The notes below the pieces were generated by a model. The model was not told the DNA's origin, did not search any database, and saw only the letters and a program-made list of their open reading frames with translations. Both the position numbers and the translations under genes were made by a program. From Tridacna crocea (Eukaryota; Mollusca; Bivalvia; Cardiida; Cardiidae): DNA of 64,000 nt. Location: NCBI GenBank assembly GCA_943736015.1, contig OX031073.1:31027210-31091209 (forward strand), given 5' to 3'. Shown piece by piece: positions 34,992 to 37,929 of the stretch (positions are counted from its first letter, which is position 1; every line of letters starts with the position of its first letter).

Positions 34992-37886
34992 ACTCTCTCA
35001 TTGTCAGTAAAAAACCTAACATTAGACACGAAACATATTTTGTAAGAGGACAGAAACTCAGAGAAAACATACTATTTTTCTGCAAAGCCTCAAGAAGGCA
35101 CCATCTGTTTTCACTCTTACACCATAATCAGTGCCAAAAATAACCTTTTCAAGCGGTATGGATTAAAATCAAAGTGTACAAAAGGCGTAGTCTGATCTTT
35201 GATTTACACAGTCTGCATATTTGTTCGCATTTTGTTATCTATGATGGAAAGTTTTCCACCATTTGTGAAAAAAAAATATGCAAAGAAAAACTGCCTTCAC
35301 CATTAGACAGCGAAAGATTATATTGAGGACAAACAGACTTGCCTGATTCTTACCCTTGTGTTTATTGAACTGGATGCATCTTCCAGACTCTTTACCAGAC
35401 CACAGCATTTTGAATTTGTCCAAGTTCATTAACTCTTTAACCACACAATCCCGACTGAGAAAAAGGCCTTTTGAAAACATTGTAGGAAAAGGAGAAAATG
35501 CTGGTAACCAGCATTTTCTCCTTTTCCCACAATGTTTTCTACACTTTCCCAAAACAATTTTCAGTTTTTCCACCATATCTATTTTGTCGTCTGCAAATGC
35601 TTTCAATTTGGACAAGTCTATGATTTTGTCGTTTGGTAAAGAGTTAGAAGCATTTGCAGACTACGAACTCAACGTGGCTCAAACGATCGAACACTAGAAT
35701 ACCTTTGAAACGTGAAAAAAGATACACACATGTTGTGGGTGGAGAGAGAATAATGCACGTTCAGTATTATTCAAATAGGACGGAATTCTGAAAAAAGATT
35801 CTAGAATGGGTTAGTTAGTGCTTCGTAGATGTAAGATAAGATTACTTCCCATGCAGCCTGATCTTGATCTATGCCGTTCACAAAGGTTATATAAGTATTA
35901 TTTATAATAGTAGTAAAAGTATGAAACAAAAAAGAAAAAAAAAACCCTCCGTCTTATATGGGTCGAATAAGGCCAAATAACTTTCATGATCAAGTAAATT
36001 TTAAAATGAGACTGCGGGCCGTGTGAATCTACTATCAGCTTACACGTTTTCTACAGTCTAATCTTGATCTACGCCATCGGCAAAAACAATATGTGCTTAT
36101 GATAGTTAAAGGATAAAAAAAAACAAGAAGTCTTATCCAGCATTCAAAGTGTTTCCCATAAAACCCAATAACTATAGATGTCAATAGCATGTTAGAATGA
36201 GATAGAGGACGGTGTGGATCTAAGATCAGACTGCACGTTCTGTGCAGTCTGATCTTGATCTACGCCGTCCGCAAAAGCTGACTATGTCTATGAATATGAG
36301 AAAAGATTAAATAGAACACACACCCCCGTCTTATCCAAGATCCAATGTGGTTCGAATTAGACCCAATAATTATCAAGGTGAAGCAGCTATGCCTATCTCG
36401 AGATACGAAAGCAGAAGTAAATATACAGAGGAATACCAGTAATTAGATCTATACAGCAAGCTGACCCTTTATACCTTATAGAAATAATTAACATGTTTTT
36501 ATGATATCATAAAAACAAGTTCGTTTTTTTTTCCTTTGTAGTAGATAATTAGTAATATTACGTGAATCGGAGCAAATGCAAATGTAACGAGCGATCAAAA
36601 AATGAGATAAAGTTACAAAAAATATTACCCTGCAGGAAAAATGGGCAAGTTTACCCTTTGCATCTGATAGGAAACAAAGCTCACATAGAATTGTAAATGC
36701 AATTTTCTTCCCATTTAATGGGAAAAGGCACAAGTGACAAATCACAAGCAAGTCGAAATAAAATTGTTGTACAATGAAATCTTTTTTCTGGCAGACAGAT
36801 CATTTACGCCTTACATAGATAATTTTAAATAATATAATTCGAAAACATCATACAAGCACGATTTTTATGCCTTTGTTATTTATAAAATGTGACAATTATA
36901 GGGGAAAATGAAAATGGGCAAGCAGGATTTAAAATACAAAAAAAACTTGGGTATTTGTGTTCTTCGGAAATTCAGCATTAATCTAGCAATCAATCGACCA
37001 ATCAATCAATTAATCAATCAATCAATTTTTGACAGAAAGGAGGAAAAAAAAAAAAAGATTTTCAGATATGCCATCAAAGGTGCAGATTATGAGAAATAAA
37101 CAGTAATCATAGGAGCATTAATTAATAATTACGATAATAACACGTACCATAGCAAATAATAAATATCATCATGCAATATAATTACATAACATACGCCTTA
37201 TATTCTCGTTAAAAGTAAAAATATCAATTTTATTAGTCACAACTATCTATTGACAATTAATTTGATCGTAAATTTTTATAGAACATGAAATATACATAAG
37301 TTTCGAATAAACCTATGCTTTCATAAGCTTAAGAGGCTGTTGTGGCATGAAAGTAAGATAAGACCGCGTCGATGCCGTCTAATCTTTGTTTACACTGGTA
37401 GGTTTTTTTAGTAAAGTCTTTTATCTTATCTATTTATTCATTTATTTATTTATTTATTTATTTATCTATTTATCCATCTATCTATCTTTAATTTACTTAT
37501 TTTTATGAGTCTAAATAAAGGATTGTTTGCAAGAGATCTACTGGGTTCAAGCTTTCTTTCTATAGGAGAGGGTTTTGGGAGAATCAAGGAGGATCATGGG
37601 ATACTATTCAACATTTACCTTTCACGTAAAGCTGGGCTGAAGTTTCTGCACTCCCCTCAGAATTTTGTGCTCTGCATTCGTATACTCCCTCGTCTTTGAG
37701 CGTAACGTTCTCCAAAACGAGTACAACGCAGCCTTCCGGTGTATACTCACATTTATACCTCGGGTGAGTTGTTACATTGATACCGTCTTTGTACCAGCGG
37801 ATGGAGGGCCGAGGTAGTCCGATTACTTGACATTCAAATCGCTTGCATCCACCAATGACGGTCGACGTTATATTTTGTTCTGGCAT
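1602..37886 (-). CDS. Titin/obscurin/twitchin-class giant Ig protein, 5' part (14 coding exons)
   Basis: Gene-level entry. Fourteen exons joined by GT-AG introns with matching phases give about 1,849 residues from an ATG at 37886; the gene continues below base 1. Order: Ig1; Ser-rich linker of about 275 residues; Ig2 and Ig3; an acidic linker with about 27 decapeptide repeats; Ig4 to Ig12; the first third of Ig13. The Ig units keep the C-strand Trp and an F-strand DxGxY motif, and many lack the paired cysteines, as in cytoplasmic muscle Ig domains of titin, obscurin and twitchin. No signal peptide or membrane segment is visible, so an intracellular sarcomeric or cytoskeletal scaffold is inferred. 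No kinase, SH3, RhoGEF or Fn3 domain lies in the window, so the exact orthologue cannot be named. Confidence 0.85.
2040..2255 (+). mobile_element. MITE family 1, degenerate copy
   Basis: CCAAATTGAAAGCATTTG and a damaged centre (AAAATTCTGG...TTTCTCCTCTTC) are recognisable; the ends are eroded. Lies in the intron between exons 13 and 14 of the giant gene. Confidence 0.6.
2891..3172 (-). CDS. Giant Ig protein, exon 13 (type B): end of Ig11, start of Ig12
   Basis: A 282-base phase 1-1 exon: [53 protein letters not shown]. The B-type domain has Cys in the KCKLTCEGQ stretch and at the F strand (LYCIKV), unlike type A. Confidence 0.87.
3992..4276 (-). CDS. Giant Ig protein, exon 12 (type A): end of Ig10, start of Ig11
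   Basis: A 285-base phase 1-1 exon: [53 protein letters not shown]. Partner of the type-B exon at 2891. Acceptor and donor are intact. Confidence 0.87.
4352..4668 (+). mobile_element. MITE family 1 with duplicated head
   Basis: The first 90 or so bases (ATTTTAGACTGATCCAAATT through GAAAATTGTTG) occur twice in tandem before a single body with a damaged palindrome. This is a partial internal duplication, not two insertions, because only one centre is present. Confidence 0.65.
4753..4945 (-). mobile_element. MITE family 1, reverse copy, truncated end
   Basis: Starts near ACCAAACAGTCCCTG, has AGCCTTTTGAAAACATTG and an intact centre (GCTGGTAACCAGCATTTTCT); the far end after TTGTTGTCTGCAG is eroded. 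Confidence 0.7.
5110..5328 (+). mobile_element. MITE family 1, full-length copy
   Basis: AACTCTTTACCAAACAACAT end, central palindrome with mismatches, end GTGTGGTAAC. In the intron between exons 11 and 12 of the giant gene. Confidence 0.75.
5590..5795 (-). mobile_element. MITE family 1, reverse copy near exon 11
   Basis: CCCTCTACCACACAATTT end, GAGAAAGAAGCCATTTG, intact centre, then GGACAGGGCTAAAATTTTG. Its right end lies about 28 bases from the exon at 5823. Confidence 0.7.
5823..6104 (-). CDS. Giant Ig protein, exon 11 (type B): end of Ig9, start of Ig10
   Basis: A 282-base phase 1-1 exon: [46 protein letters not shown]. Together with the intron upstream of it, this exon is a near copy of 2891-3172 and its neighbouring intron, which points to tandem duplication or gene conversion. 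Confidence 0.87.
6747..7031 (-). CDS. Giant Ig protein, exon 10 (type A): end of Ig8, start of Ig9
   Basis: A 285-base phase 1-1 exon, close copy of 3992 and 8845: [50 protein letters not shown]. It differs mainly in [14 protein letters not shown]. Splice sites are preserved (acceptor TTTCAG, donor CAG|GTTTGT). Confidence 0.87.
7105..7310 (+). mobile_element. MITE family 1 copy
   Basis: AACTCTTTACCAGACAAC end and GGAGAAAATGCTGGTTAACA centre; the far end runs into AAAACCTGTAGG and is eroded. Confidence 0.65.
7432..7656 (-). mobile_element. MITE family 1, full copy with TTAA ends
   Basis: TTAACCCTTTACCACACAAT at one end and GTATAGGGTTAA at the other; centre diverged (AATACTGATAACCAG). Confidence 0.8.
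7973..8254 (-). CDS. Giant Ig protein, exon 9 (type B): end of Ig7, start of Ig8
   Basis: A 282-base phase 1-1 exon. [20 protein letters not shown] at the start, [20 protein letters not shown] at the F-G strands, [10 protein letters not shown] at the end. The frame is open across the whole exon. It is nearly identical at base level to the exons at 5823 and 2891, for example over the segment reading CTTTATGCAATAAAGGCC on the plus strand. Confidence 0.87.
8845..9129 (-). CDS. Giant Ig protein, exon 8 (type A): end of Ig6, start of Ig7
   Basis: A 285-base phase 1-1 exon. It begins [20 protein letters not shown] and has [19 protein letters not shown] at the F-G strands, then [13 protein letters not shown]. 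Type-A exons have Ser where Ig domains usually have the F-strand Cys, so no disulphide is possible. Near-copies lie at 6747 and 3992. Confidence 0.87.
9225..9453 (-). mobile_element. MITE family 1, full copy (CCCTTTCCC subtype)
   Basis: TTAACCCTTTCCCAAACAAT to GAGAAAGGGTTAA, with CTGGTAACCAGCATTTTCTC in the centre. The TTTCCC ends and the sequence GGGTCAGGAATAG match the copy at 31089, so these two form a subfamily. Confidence 0.85.
9454..9543 (+). mobile_element. Half MITE family 1 beside splice donor of exon 7
   Basis: Only the leading half is present (ATTTTAGGCTTGTCCAAATC through AAAGTGACAGAAAATTT). It abuts the full copy at 9225 and runs up to the donor of the exon at 9545, so in the transcript the intron begins with MITE sequence. 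Confidence 0.7.
9545..9826 (-). CDS. Giant Ig protein, exon 7 (type B): end of Ig5, start of Ig6
   Basis: A 282-base phase 1-1 exon. [20 protein letters not shown] begins it, [19 protein letters not shown] marks the F-G strands, and [13 protein letters not shown] starts the next domain. It is clearly related to the B exons at 7973, 5823 and 2891 but is the most diverged of them. Its donor lies immediately beside a half-length MITE copy at 9454-9543. Confidence 0.85.
10260..10463 (+). mobile_element. SINE with 16-bp target-site duplications
   Basis: The 16-base sequence TAAGGGTCCATAATGA lies directly on both sides (10244-10259 and 10464-10479), the mark of LINE-assisted insertion. The body has an RNA polymerase III box-B-like GAGTTCGATATGC near 10306 and an A-rich 3' end (TGTAAAATAAATATG). 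The first 50 bases form an inverted repeat: ATCGAACTCAGGACCTT is the reverse complement (one mismatch) of the box-B region. A related 3' tail is at 34333. Confidence 0.8.
10560..10760. repeat. Local duplication of about 57 bp plus A-rich tract
   Basis: ACATGTAATTGTCTGTGGCT followed by TACGATAAACAAAACAATAT occurs twice in tandem (starting about 10543 and 10600). It is followed by an A-rich (AAAT)n run at about 10731-10755. Intronic. Confidence 0.6.
10918..11199 (-). CDS. Giant Ig protein, exon 6: end of Ig4, start of Ig5
   Basis: A 282-base phase 1-1 exon. It completes Ig4 ([12 protein letters not shown], then [22 protein letters not shown]) and begins Ig5 ([23 protein letters not shown]). 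It is of the type-B length class (282 bases) but more diverged than the later B exons. The F-strand residue that is usually Cys is Gly here (VYGIKV). Confidence 0.85.
11306..11532 (+). mobile_element. MITE family 1, full copy
   Basis: TTAACCCTTTACCAGCAG to GTGTGGTAAAGGGTTAA; the centre is diverged (GCTGGTTGGCAGCATTTC). Confidence 0.8.
11715..11927 (-). mobile_element. MITE family 1, shortened centre
   Basis: TTAACCCTTTACCACACC to TTTGGTAAAGAG; one palindrome arm is deleted (AAACTAATGCTGGTAACCAG), so this copy cannot form the full hairpin. Confidence 0.78.
12072..12299 (+). mobile_element. MITE family 1, full copy 42 bases from exon 5
   Basis: TTAACCCCTTACCAAACAAC to GTGTGGTAAAGAGTT. Lies just inside the intron downstream of the decapeptide-repeat exon's donor. 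Confidence 0.8.
12342..13666 (-). CDS. Giant Ig protein, exon 5: acidic decapeptide-repeat linker and start of Ig4
   Basis: A 1,325-base exon (phase 2 to phase 1), about 441 codons, fully open. After [13 protein letters not shown] it enters about 27 tandem decapeptides of the form [10 protein letters not shown]; central copies are close to identical and edge copies diverge. A further Glu/Lys-rich stretch of about 110 residues follows, then the start of Ig4 ([16 protein letters not shown]). The composition (Glu, Thr, Val, Lys, Gln; almost no aromatics) predicts an extended, highly charged linker, analogous in position to spring or spacer segments such as titin PEVK, but it is not Pro-rich and I do not recognise the motif. 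The 30-bp DNA repeat should be length-variable between individuals. Confidence 0.85.
12640..13545 (-). repeat. Coding 30-bp minisatellite inside exon 5
   Basis: About 27 copies of a 30-bp unit, read on the plus strand as variants of TTGGTTTGAACAGTCTCTTC plus ten bases (AGCTATATCC type). The period is a multiple of three, so copy-number changes keep the frame. Central copies (about 13000-13300) are the most uniform. Confidence 0.9.
13869..13909. repeat. Poly-C, CA and poly-A tract
   Basis: A C run, an ACAC run and an A run in succession. Intronic low-complexity DNA. Confidence 0.7.
13960..14880. repeat. Diverged tandem array carrying TGACCTTGACCTTT motifs
   Basis: At least six blocks with CCTTGACCTTGACCTT or GACCTTGACCTTTAACC recur about every 130-190 bases, with shared flanks (CATGATTC, GACACAAACAT, ATTTGTGCA). 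Units are too diverged for exact borders. The same kind of motif is common in mollusc introns. The reverse strand contains TCAAGGTCA, a sequence bound by ERR/FTZ-F1 nuclear receptors; functional use here is not implied. Confidence 0.65.
14888..15034 (-). mobile_element. Half MITE family 1, reverse
   Basis: Starts at the centre (CATCATTTTCTCCTTTTCTC) and runs to GTTTAACTCA; the other half is missing. It abuts the full copy at 15030. Confidence 0.6.
15030..15256 (+). mobile_element. MITE family 1, full copy with perfect hairpin core
   Basis: TTAACTCATTACAAAACAAC to GTGTGGTAATGGGTTAA. The centre is an uninterrupted palindrome from GAAAACATTGTGGG to CCCACAATGTTTTC with one central base. Confidence 0.85.
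15494..15720 (-). mobile_element. MITE family 1, full copy
   Basis: TTAGCCCATATCCACACAAT to TGTGGTAAAGGGTTAA; centre GCTGGTAACCAGCTTTTTCT. Confidence 0.82.
15721..15856 (-). mobile_element. Internally deleted MITE family 1 at donor of exon 4
   Basis: CCTTTACCACAAAATACC head, AAAGCCTTTTGACAG, then most of the body is missing and the end resembles TGTCGTTTGATAAAGA. It lies between the copy at 15494 and the exon at 15858, so the first bases of the downstream intron are MITE-derived. Confidence 0.6.
15858..16065 (-). CDS. Giant Ig protein, exon 4: end of Ig3
   Basis: A 208-base exon, phase 1 at its 5' side and phase 2 at its 3' side. It holds only the C-terminal two thirds of Ig3: [12 protein letters not shown], then [14 protein letters not shown] at the F strand and [13 protein letters not shown] at the end. 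It differs from the other Ig exons in not carrying the next domain's start, because the disordered repeat exon follows. The phase change is matched exactly by exon 5 (AG plus A gives Arg). The intron right after its donor is a shortened MITE copy. Confidence 0.83.
16130..16364 (+). mobile_element. MITE family 1 with extra reverse head
   Basis: Begins with a reverse-type end (CCATTTACCACACAATCC) and 30 bases later a forward head (TCTTTACTACATGAGAAAAT); the rest is a forward copy ending GTGGTAAAGAGTTAA. Either a nested insertion or a recombinant. Confidence 0.65.
16495..16610 (-). mobile_element. MITE family 1, degenerate half copy
   Basis: CCTTTTGAAAACATTGTAGG and GTTGGTAATCAACAG mark it; ends are lost. 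Confidence 0.5.
16805..17035 (-). mobile_element. MITE family 1, full copy
   Basis: TTAAATCTTTACCACACAGT to TTTGGTAATGAGTTAA; centre GCTGGTAACCAGCATTTCTC. Confidence 0.82.
17358..17520 (+). mobile_element. Palindromic MITE family 2, diverged copy
   Basis: TTAACCCTTAGTCTGTTAAG head followed by ACAAGATCAGACTGTACAAC; the second palindrome arm is mostly lost. Family 2 is typified by the copies at 53435 and 60764. Confidence 0.55.
17867..18151 (-). CDS. Giant Ig protein, exon 3: end of Ig2, start of Ig3
   Basis: A 285-base phase 1-1 exon. It completes Ig2 (D to G strands, with [10 protein letters not shown] at the F strand and GQVEVKV at the G strand) and starts Ig3 ([19 protein letters not shown]). 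Acceptor CTTACAG and donor AG|GTAAAT are good. The split point, one residue past the W-K-I-T-G motif, is shared with the later Ig exons. Ig2 has no F-strand Cys, so no intradomain disulphide is expected. Confidence 0.85.
18226..18442 (+). mobile_element. MITE family 1, diverged copy
   Basis: AACTCTTTCCCAACAACAAA head, GACTTGTCCAAAATTG, a shortened centre, end GACTGTTTGTTAGGGG. Confidence 0.65.
18494..18703 (-). mobile_element. SINE, 5'-truncated, reverse orientation
   Basis: Matches in reverse the body of the SINE at 32734: TTTAACGCCACTTTAACAGC, ATCATGGCGGTCAGTGACGC, CTCACATGCTTCCGCAGAGG, and ends near GCCTCAACCGGG where the tRNA-like head would begin. Ends in a TTGG repeat. Confidence 0.75.
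18710..20340. other. Intronic sequence between exons 2 and 3, nothing coding
   Basis: Mostly unique A+T-rich DNA. A 38-base local duplication lies at about 20240-20325 (ATAATTATAGATTCATAAAA twice). No exon-like segment with splice sites is seen. Confidence 0.5.
20345..20465 (+). mobile_element. SINE fragment
   Basis: GACTCGTGACCTGGAGGTTG and GTCAGTGACCGCCATGATAT correspond to the SINE at 32734, with an internal gap. 3' end lost. Confidence 0.6.
20671..20897 (+). mobile_element. MITE family 2 copy
   Basis: TTAACCCTTAGGTTGATGAG head, palindromic core AGATCAAGATCAGACTGCAC...GTGCAGTCTG, then GAAGATATCTGTCC and an eroded end near GATAGGGGTTAG. Confidence 0.75.
20948..21865 (-). CDS. Giant Ig protein, exon 2: Ser-rich linker and start of Ig2
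   Basis: A 918-base phase 1-1 exon. About 275 residues are rich in Ser, Thr, Lys and Asp (for example [20 protein letters not shown]) with no globular fold visible; a short basic stretch, [15 protein letters not shown], sits near the middle. The last 35 or so residues are the first third of Ig2: [22 protein letters not shown], cut after the C-strand Trp. Such Ser-rich segments between terminal Ig domains are common phosphorylated or disordered linkers in titin- and UNC-89-type proteins; phosphorylation here is inference. No stop or frameshift. Confidence 0.85.
22776..23006 (+). mobile_element. MITE family 1, full copy
   Basis: CTAACCTTTTCCCAAACAAC to GGGATTGTTTGGGAAATG; near-intact palindrome around GCTGTTTACCAGCATTTTCT. 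Confidence 0.75.
23166..23385 (-). mobile_element. MITE family 1, diverged copy
   Basis: TAACCCTTTACCAAATAATT head; the second palindrome arm is deleted. End near GTATAATATGGTG. Confidence 0.65.
23390..25480. other. A+T-rich intronic stretch, little recognised
   Basis: No exon or full element seen. At about 24667-24750 a fragment (GTGCAGGCTGACATGGATCG then GCTTTTTGCAGATG, ACCCTTTTTCACAGAGCATG) is shared with 49088-49180 and marks a further repeat family. Confidence 0.5.
25480..26125 (-). mobile_element. LINE 3' end (non-LTR retrotransposon), frameshifted
   Basis: On the minus strand, 26114-25920 reads [19 protein letters not shown], then [20 protein letters not shown] and YSLRKKYI. This is the Cys-x2-Cys...[11 protein letters not shown] motif that closes the reverse transcriptase protein of many animal LINEs. 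The match continues in another frame ([18 protein letters not shown]...IKFAFNKRN, to 25805) past a run of eight T, so the copy is frameshifted and dead. The 3' side ends in a GATA tract near 25483, with a GA repeat at 25579-25631. Confidence 0.75.
25579..25631. repeat. (GA)n microsatellite
   Basis: About 26 uninterrupted AG units, inside the LINE 3' region. Confidence 0.95.
26370..26560. repeat. Local duplication of about 120 bp
   Basis: GTAGGAAGAAGGTAGCAAAA ... GGACTATCATTAACC is echoed by GTAGAAGGAAGCCAAGAGGA CTATCACCAACC about 115 bases later. Diverged tandem duplication in the first intron. Confidence 0.5.
27198..27210. repeat. Poly-G tract
   Basis: Run of G bases; low complexity. Confidence 0.8.
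27446..27595 (+). mobile_element. MITE family 1, partial
   Basis: AAGCCTTTACCACACGACAA head and GGTAGAAAACATTGTTGGAA are clear; the copy ends inside the palindrome (AAATGCTGATTACG). Confidence 0.6.
27975..28287. mobile_element. hAT-like MITE with 8-bp target duplication
   Basis: Flanked on both sides by ATGGTGTT (27967-27974 and 28288-28295). The ends are inverted repeats: GCGCGGATCCAG on the left and CTGGATCCGCCC on the right. A G run of about 17 lies just inside the left end and a C-rich run inside the right end. An 8-bp target duplication with short inverted ends is the hAT pattern. At 313 bp it has no transposase. Confidence 0.75.
28345..29235 (+). repeat. Minisatellite with unit of about 34 bp
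   Basis: About 20 imperfect copies of a unit like AGGACTAAAGGTCTCATAAG followed by GCAAAAGCTCCTAT. The first dozen units are irregular; units after 28790 are more regular. Interrupted at 28636-28780 by an unrelated segment that also occurs at 33735-34068. Confidence 0.88.
28636..28780 (+). repeat. Insert in the minisatellite shared with 33.7-34.1 kb
   Basis: GGATAACATTAGGGTGGAAA, ATAATGTCAAAGAGGGGAAA and GTGTATCTTTTCTCACTCTT all have counterparts at 33743-34045. Probably a dispersed repeat; class unknown. Confidence 0.65.
29350..29456. repeat. (GA)n microsatellite with ACAG interruptions
   Basis: About 100 bases of AG with regular GACAGAGA breaks; its translated RERERE frame is an artefact. 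Confidence 0.95.
29519..29536. repeat. Poly-C tract
   Basis: Uninterrupted C run of about 18 bases. Confidence 0.9.
29588..29660 (+). mobile_element. MITE family 2 core
   Basis: TTCAAGATCAGACTGCAAG and GTGCAGTCTGATCTTGATCT form the palindrome; outer parts are lost. Confidence 0.65.
29840..30000 (+). mobile_element. MITE family 1, degenerate
   Basis: ATTTTAGACTTGTTCAAATC and GAAGAAAATGCTGGTATAAC; only the first half is clear. Confidence 0.5.
30055..30259 (-). mobile_element. MITE family 1 copy
   Basis: TTAACATTTTACCAAATAAT to GAGTATAGAGTTAA, with an intact centre (GCTGGTACCCAGCATTTTCT). Confidence 0.78.
31089..31316 (-). mobile_element. MITE family 1, full copy (CCCTTTCCC subtype)
   Basis: TTAACCCTTTCCCAAACAAT to TTTGGGAAAGGGTTAA, terminal inverted repeat of about 13 bases, flanked by the TTAA duplication, and a nearly perfect palindromic centre. 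One of the best preserved copies; useful as the reference for the subtype seen at 9225. Confidence 0.87.
31456..31683 (+). mobile_element. MITE family 1, full copy
   Basis: TTAACCCTTTACCACGTGAC to GTATGGTTAAGGGTTAA; shares its last TTAA with the family 2 element that follows. Confidence 0.8.
31680..31830 (+). mobile_element. MITE family 2, core and head
   Basis: TTAAGCTGTTAAGCGCGATT head, then GTGTAGATCAAGGTCAGACT and its inverted partner ending CTACACTGTCCG. Confidence 0.72.
31838..31998. mobile_element. Palindromic MITE family 4
   Basis: A central inverted repeat, CTGATTGGCTAAACCA / TGGTTTAGCCAATCAG, flanked by further inverted arms (GAAAGTAACAC versus TTTACTTTCAAA; CCAGAATTTTC versus GAAAATTTTGGAG). 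A second copy is at 47946-48137. Confidence 0.75.
32005..32085 (+). mobile_element. MITE family 2, core only
   Basis: GTGTAGACCTAAGATCAGAC followed by the inverted CTCTGATCTTAGATC. Confidence 0.6.
32193..32610 (+). mobile_element. Two MITE family 1 copies fused head to tail
   Basis: A full copy (TTAACTCTTTACCAAACGAC ... AGGCATTGTTTGGTAAA) runs directly into the second copy at AATTGAAAACACTTGCAGAC, which lacks the terminal 40 bases and ends TTTAGTAAAGGGTTAA. Both hairpins are nearly perfect. The near identity of the two bodies suggests unequal exchange rather than separate insertion. Confidence 0.78.
32734..32985 (+). mobile_element. tRNA-derived SINE
   Basis: Head CGCCCGAGTGGCTCTGTAGT contains a box-A-like stretch and GAGTTCGATACCC (32785-32797) is a box B. 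The body has CTCACCTCTGCTGGAGCATG and ACCGACCGCCATGATACATG and the end has AAGTGGCGTTAAAC, as in the truncated copies at 18494 and 20345. It is not a functional tRNA gene: no cloverleaf closes. Confidence 0.8.
33655..34068 (+). repeat. Tandem duplication of a 155-170 bp unit
   Basis: GGTTATAGATTTATAAATGA through ACTGTAATGTCACAGAG occurs at about 33663-33818 and again at about 33819-33990; the second copy has an 18-base insert (AAGTGTGGTTCG region). The sequence continues through GGTGCGTATCTTTTCTCCCT to TTAA and matches 28636-28780. Confidence 0.8.
34065..34293 (-). mobile_element. MITE family 1, full copy
   Basis: TTAACCCATTACCACACAAT to TTTGGTAATGAGTTAA, perfect central palindrome. Confidence 0.85.
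34333..34410 (-). mobile_element. SINE 3' tail fragment
   Basis: Reverse complement of the 3' end of the SINE at 10260: TTTAAACATATTTATTTTAC and GAGAAACAAGTTCTTACAAC, then AATCTCTCTCGATTC. Confidence 0.7.
34729..35000. repeat. (CT)n microsatellite with an embedded higher-order unit
   Basis: CT repeats broken three times by related segments; two read CTACCTTTCTACTACTCTCC AGTGCCTC and the third ACTTCTTTCCAGCGGCTCC. The block repeats every 60-70 bases. The long open frames on both strands here are low-complexity artefacts. Confidence 0.9.
35165..35225 (+). mobile_element. MITE family 2, core remnant
   Basis: GTAGTCTGATCTTTGATTTA plus ACAGTCTGCA; one arm only. Confidence 0.4.
35389..35690. mobile_element. 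MITE family 1 inserted into another family 1 copy
   Basis: Inner reverse copy at 35429-35645 (TTAACTCTTTAACCACACAA to TTTGGTAAAGAGTTA, intact hairpin). On the left is the start of a forward copy (CTCTTTACCAGACCACAGCA ... GTCCAAGTTCA), and on the right its continuation (GAAGCATTTGCAGACTACGA). The junction falls at a TTAA in the older copy, as expected for a TTAA-specific insertion. Confidence 0.75.
35840..36285 (+). mobile_element. Three MITE family 2 remnants in a row
   Basis: Cores at about 35845-35885, 36010-36085 and 36205-36280. The last is the best: GATCTAAGATCAGACTGCAC and GTGCAGTCTGATCTTGATCT followed by ACGCCGTCCGCAAAAG. They lie 165-195 bases apart with similar flanks (CCAATAACT, TCTTATCC), so this may be a tandem array of one element. 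Confidence 0.65.
36980..37027. repeat. (AATC)n microsatellite
   Basis: CAATCAATCAATTAATCAAT-type repeats. Confidence 0.85.
37345..37405 (+). mobile_element. MITE family 2 remnant
   Basis: GTAAGATAAGACCGCGTCGA followed by GTCTAATCTTTGTTTACACT; weak. Confidence 0.35.
37427..37490. repeat. (TTTA)n/(TCTA)n microsatellite
   Basis: About 60 bases of TTTA then TCTA units. Confidence 0.9.
37619..37886 (-). CDS. Giant Ig protein, coding exon 1: start codon and Ig1
   Basis: Starts [20 protein letters not shown] and ends VKG before a phase-1 donor. It encodes one complete I-set Ig domain of about 85 residues: B-strand Cys (RFECQV), C-strand Trp (IRWYKDG), F-strand DEGVYECRA and a closing strand AQLYV. 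An in-frame TGA lies about 20 bases upstream of the ATG, and a TTTCAG acceptor lies further upstream, so the 5' end of this exon is probably untranslated and at least one earlier non-coding exon should exist. Unlike the later Ig domains it is encoded by one uninterrupted exon. An N-terminal Ig domain also begins titin and obscurin. Confidence 0.85.
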
Positions 37887-37929
37887 GGCTTTTTGGTATA
37901 TTGTTCAAGTTTGACAAGCTATGATCTGA

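Larger units (their letters stand above)
21866..37618 (-). other. First coding intron of the giant Ig gene (about 15.7 kb)
   Basis: GT-AG intron from the donor after VKG to the acceptor before ETSTDND; phases match (G plus AA gives Glu). No Ig-like or other recognisable host coding exon is seen on either strand. It holds palindromic MITEs, a hAT-like MITE, a LINE end, a SINE, a 34-bp minisatellite, CT/GA microsatellites and stretches of unannotated A+T-rich DNA (roughly 23.4-25.4 kb, 26.2-27.4 kb, 36.3-37.3 kb). A first intron this long is a usual place for enhancers, but none can be assigned from sequence alone. Confidence 0.8.

Noticed and set aside
34546-35029. 154- and 102-codon frames rich in Leu-Ser or Arg-Glu
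   Set aside because: CT microsatellite read on the two strands.
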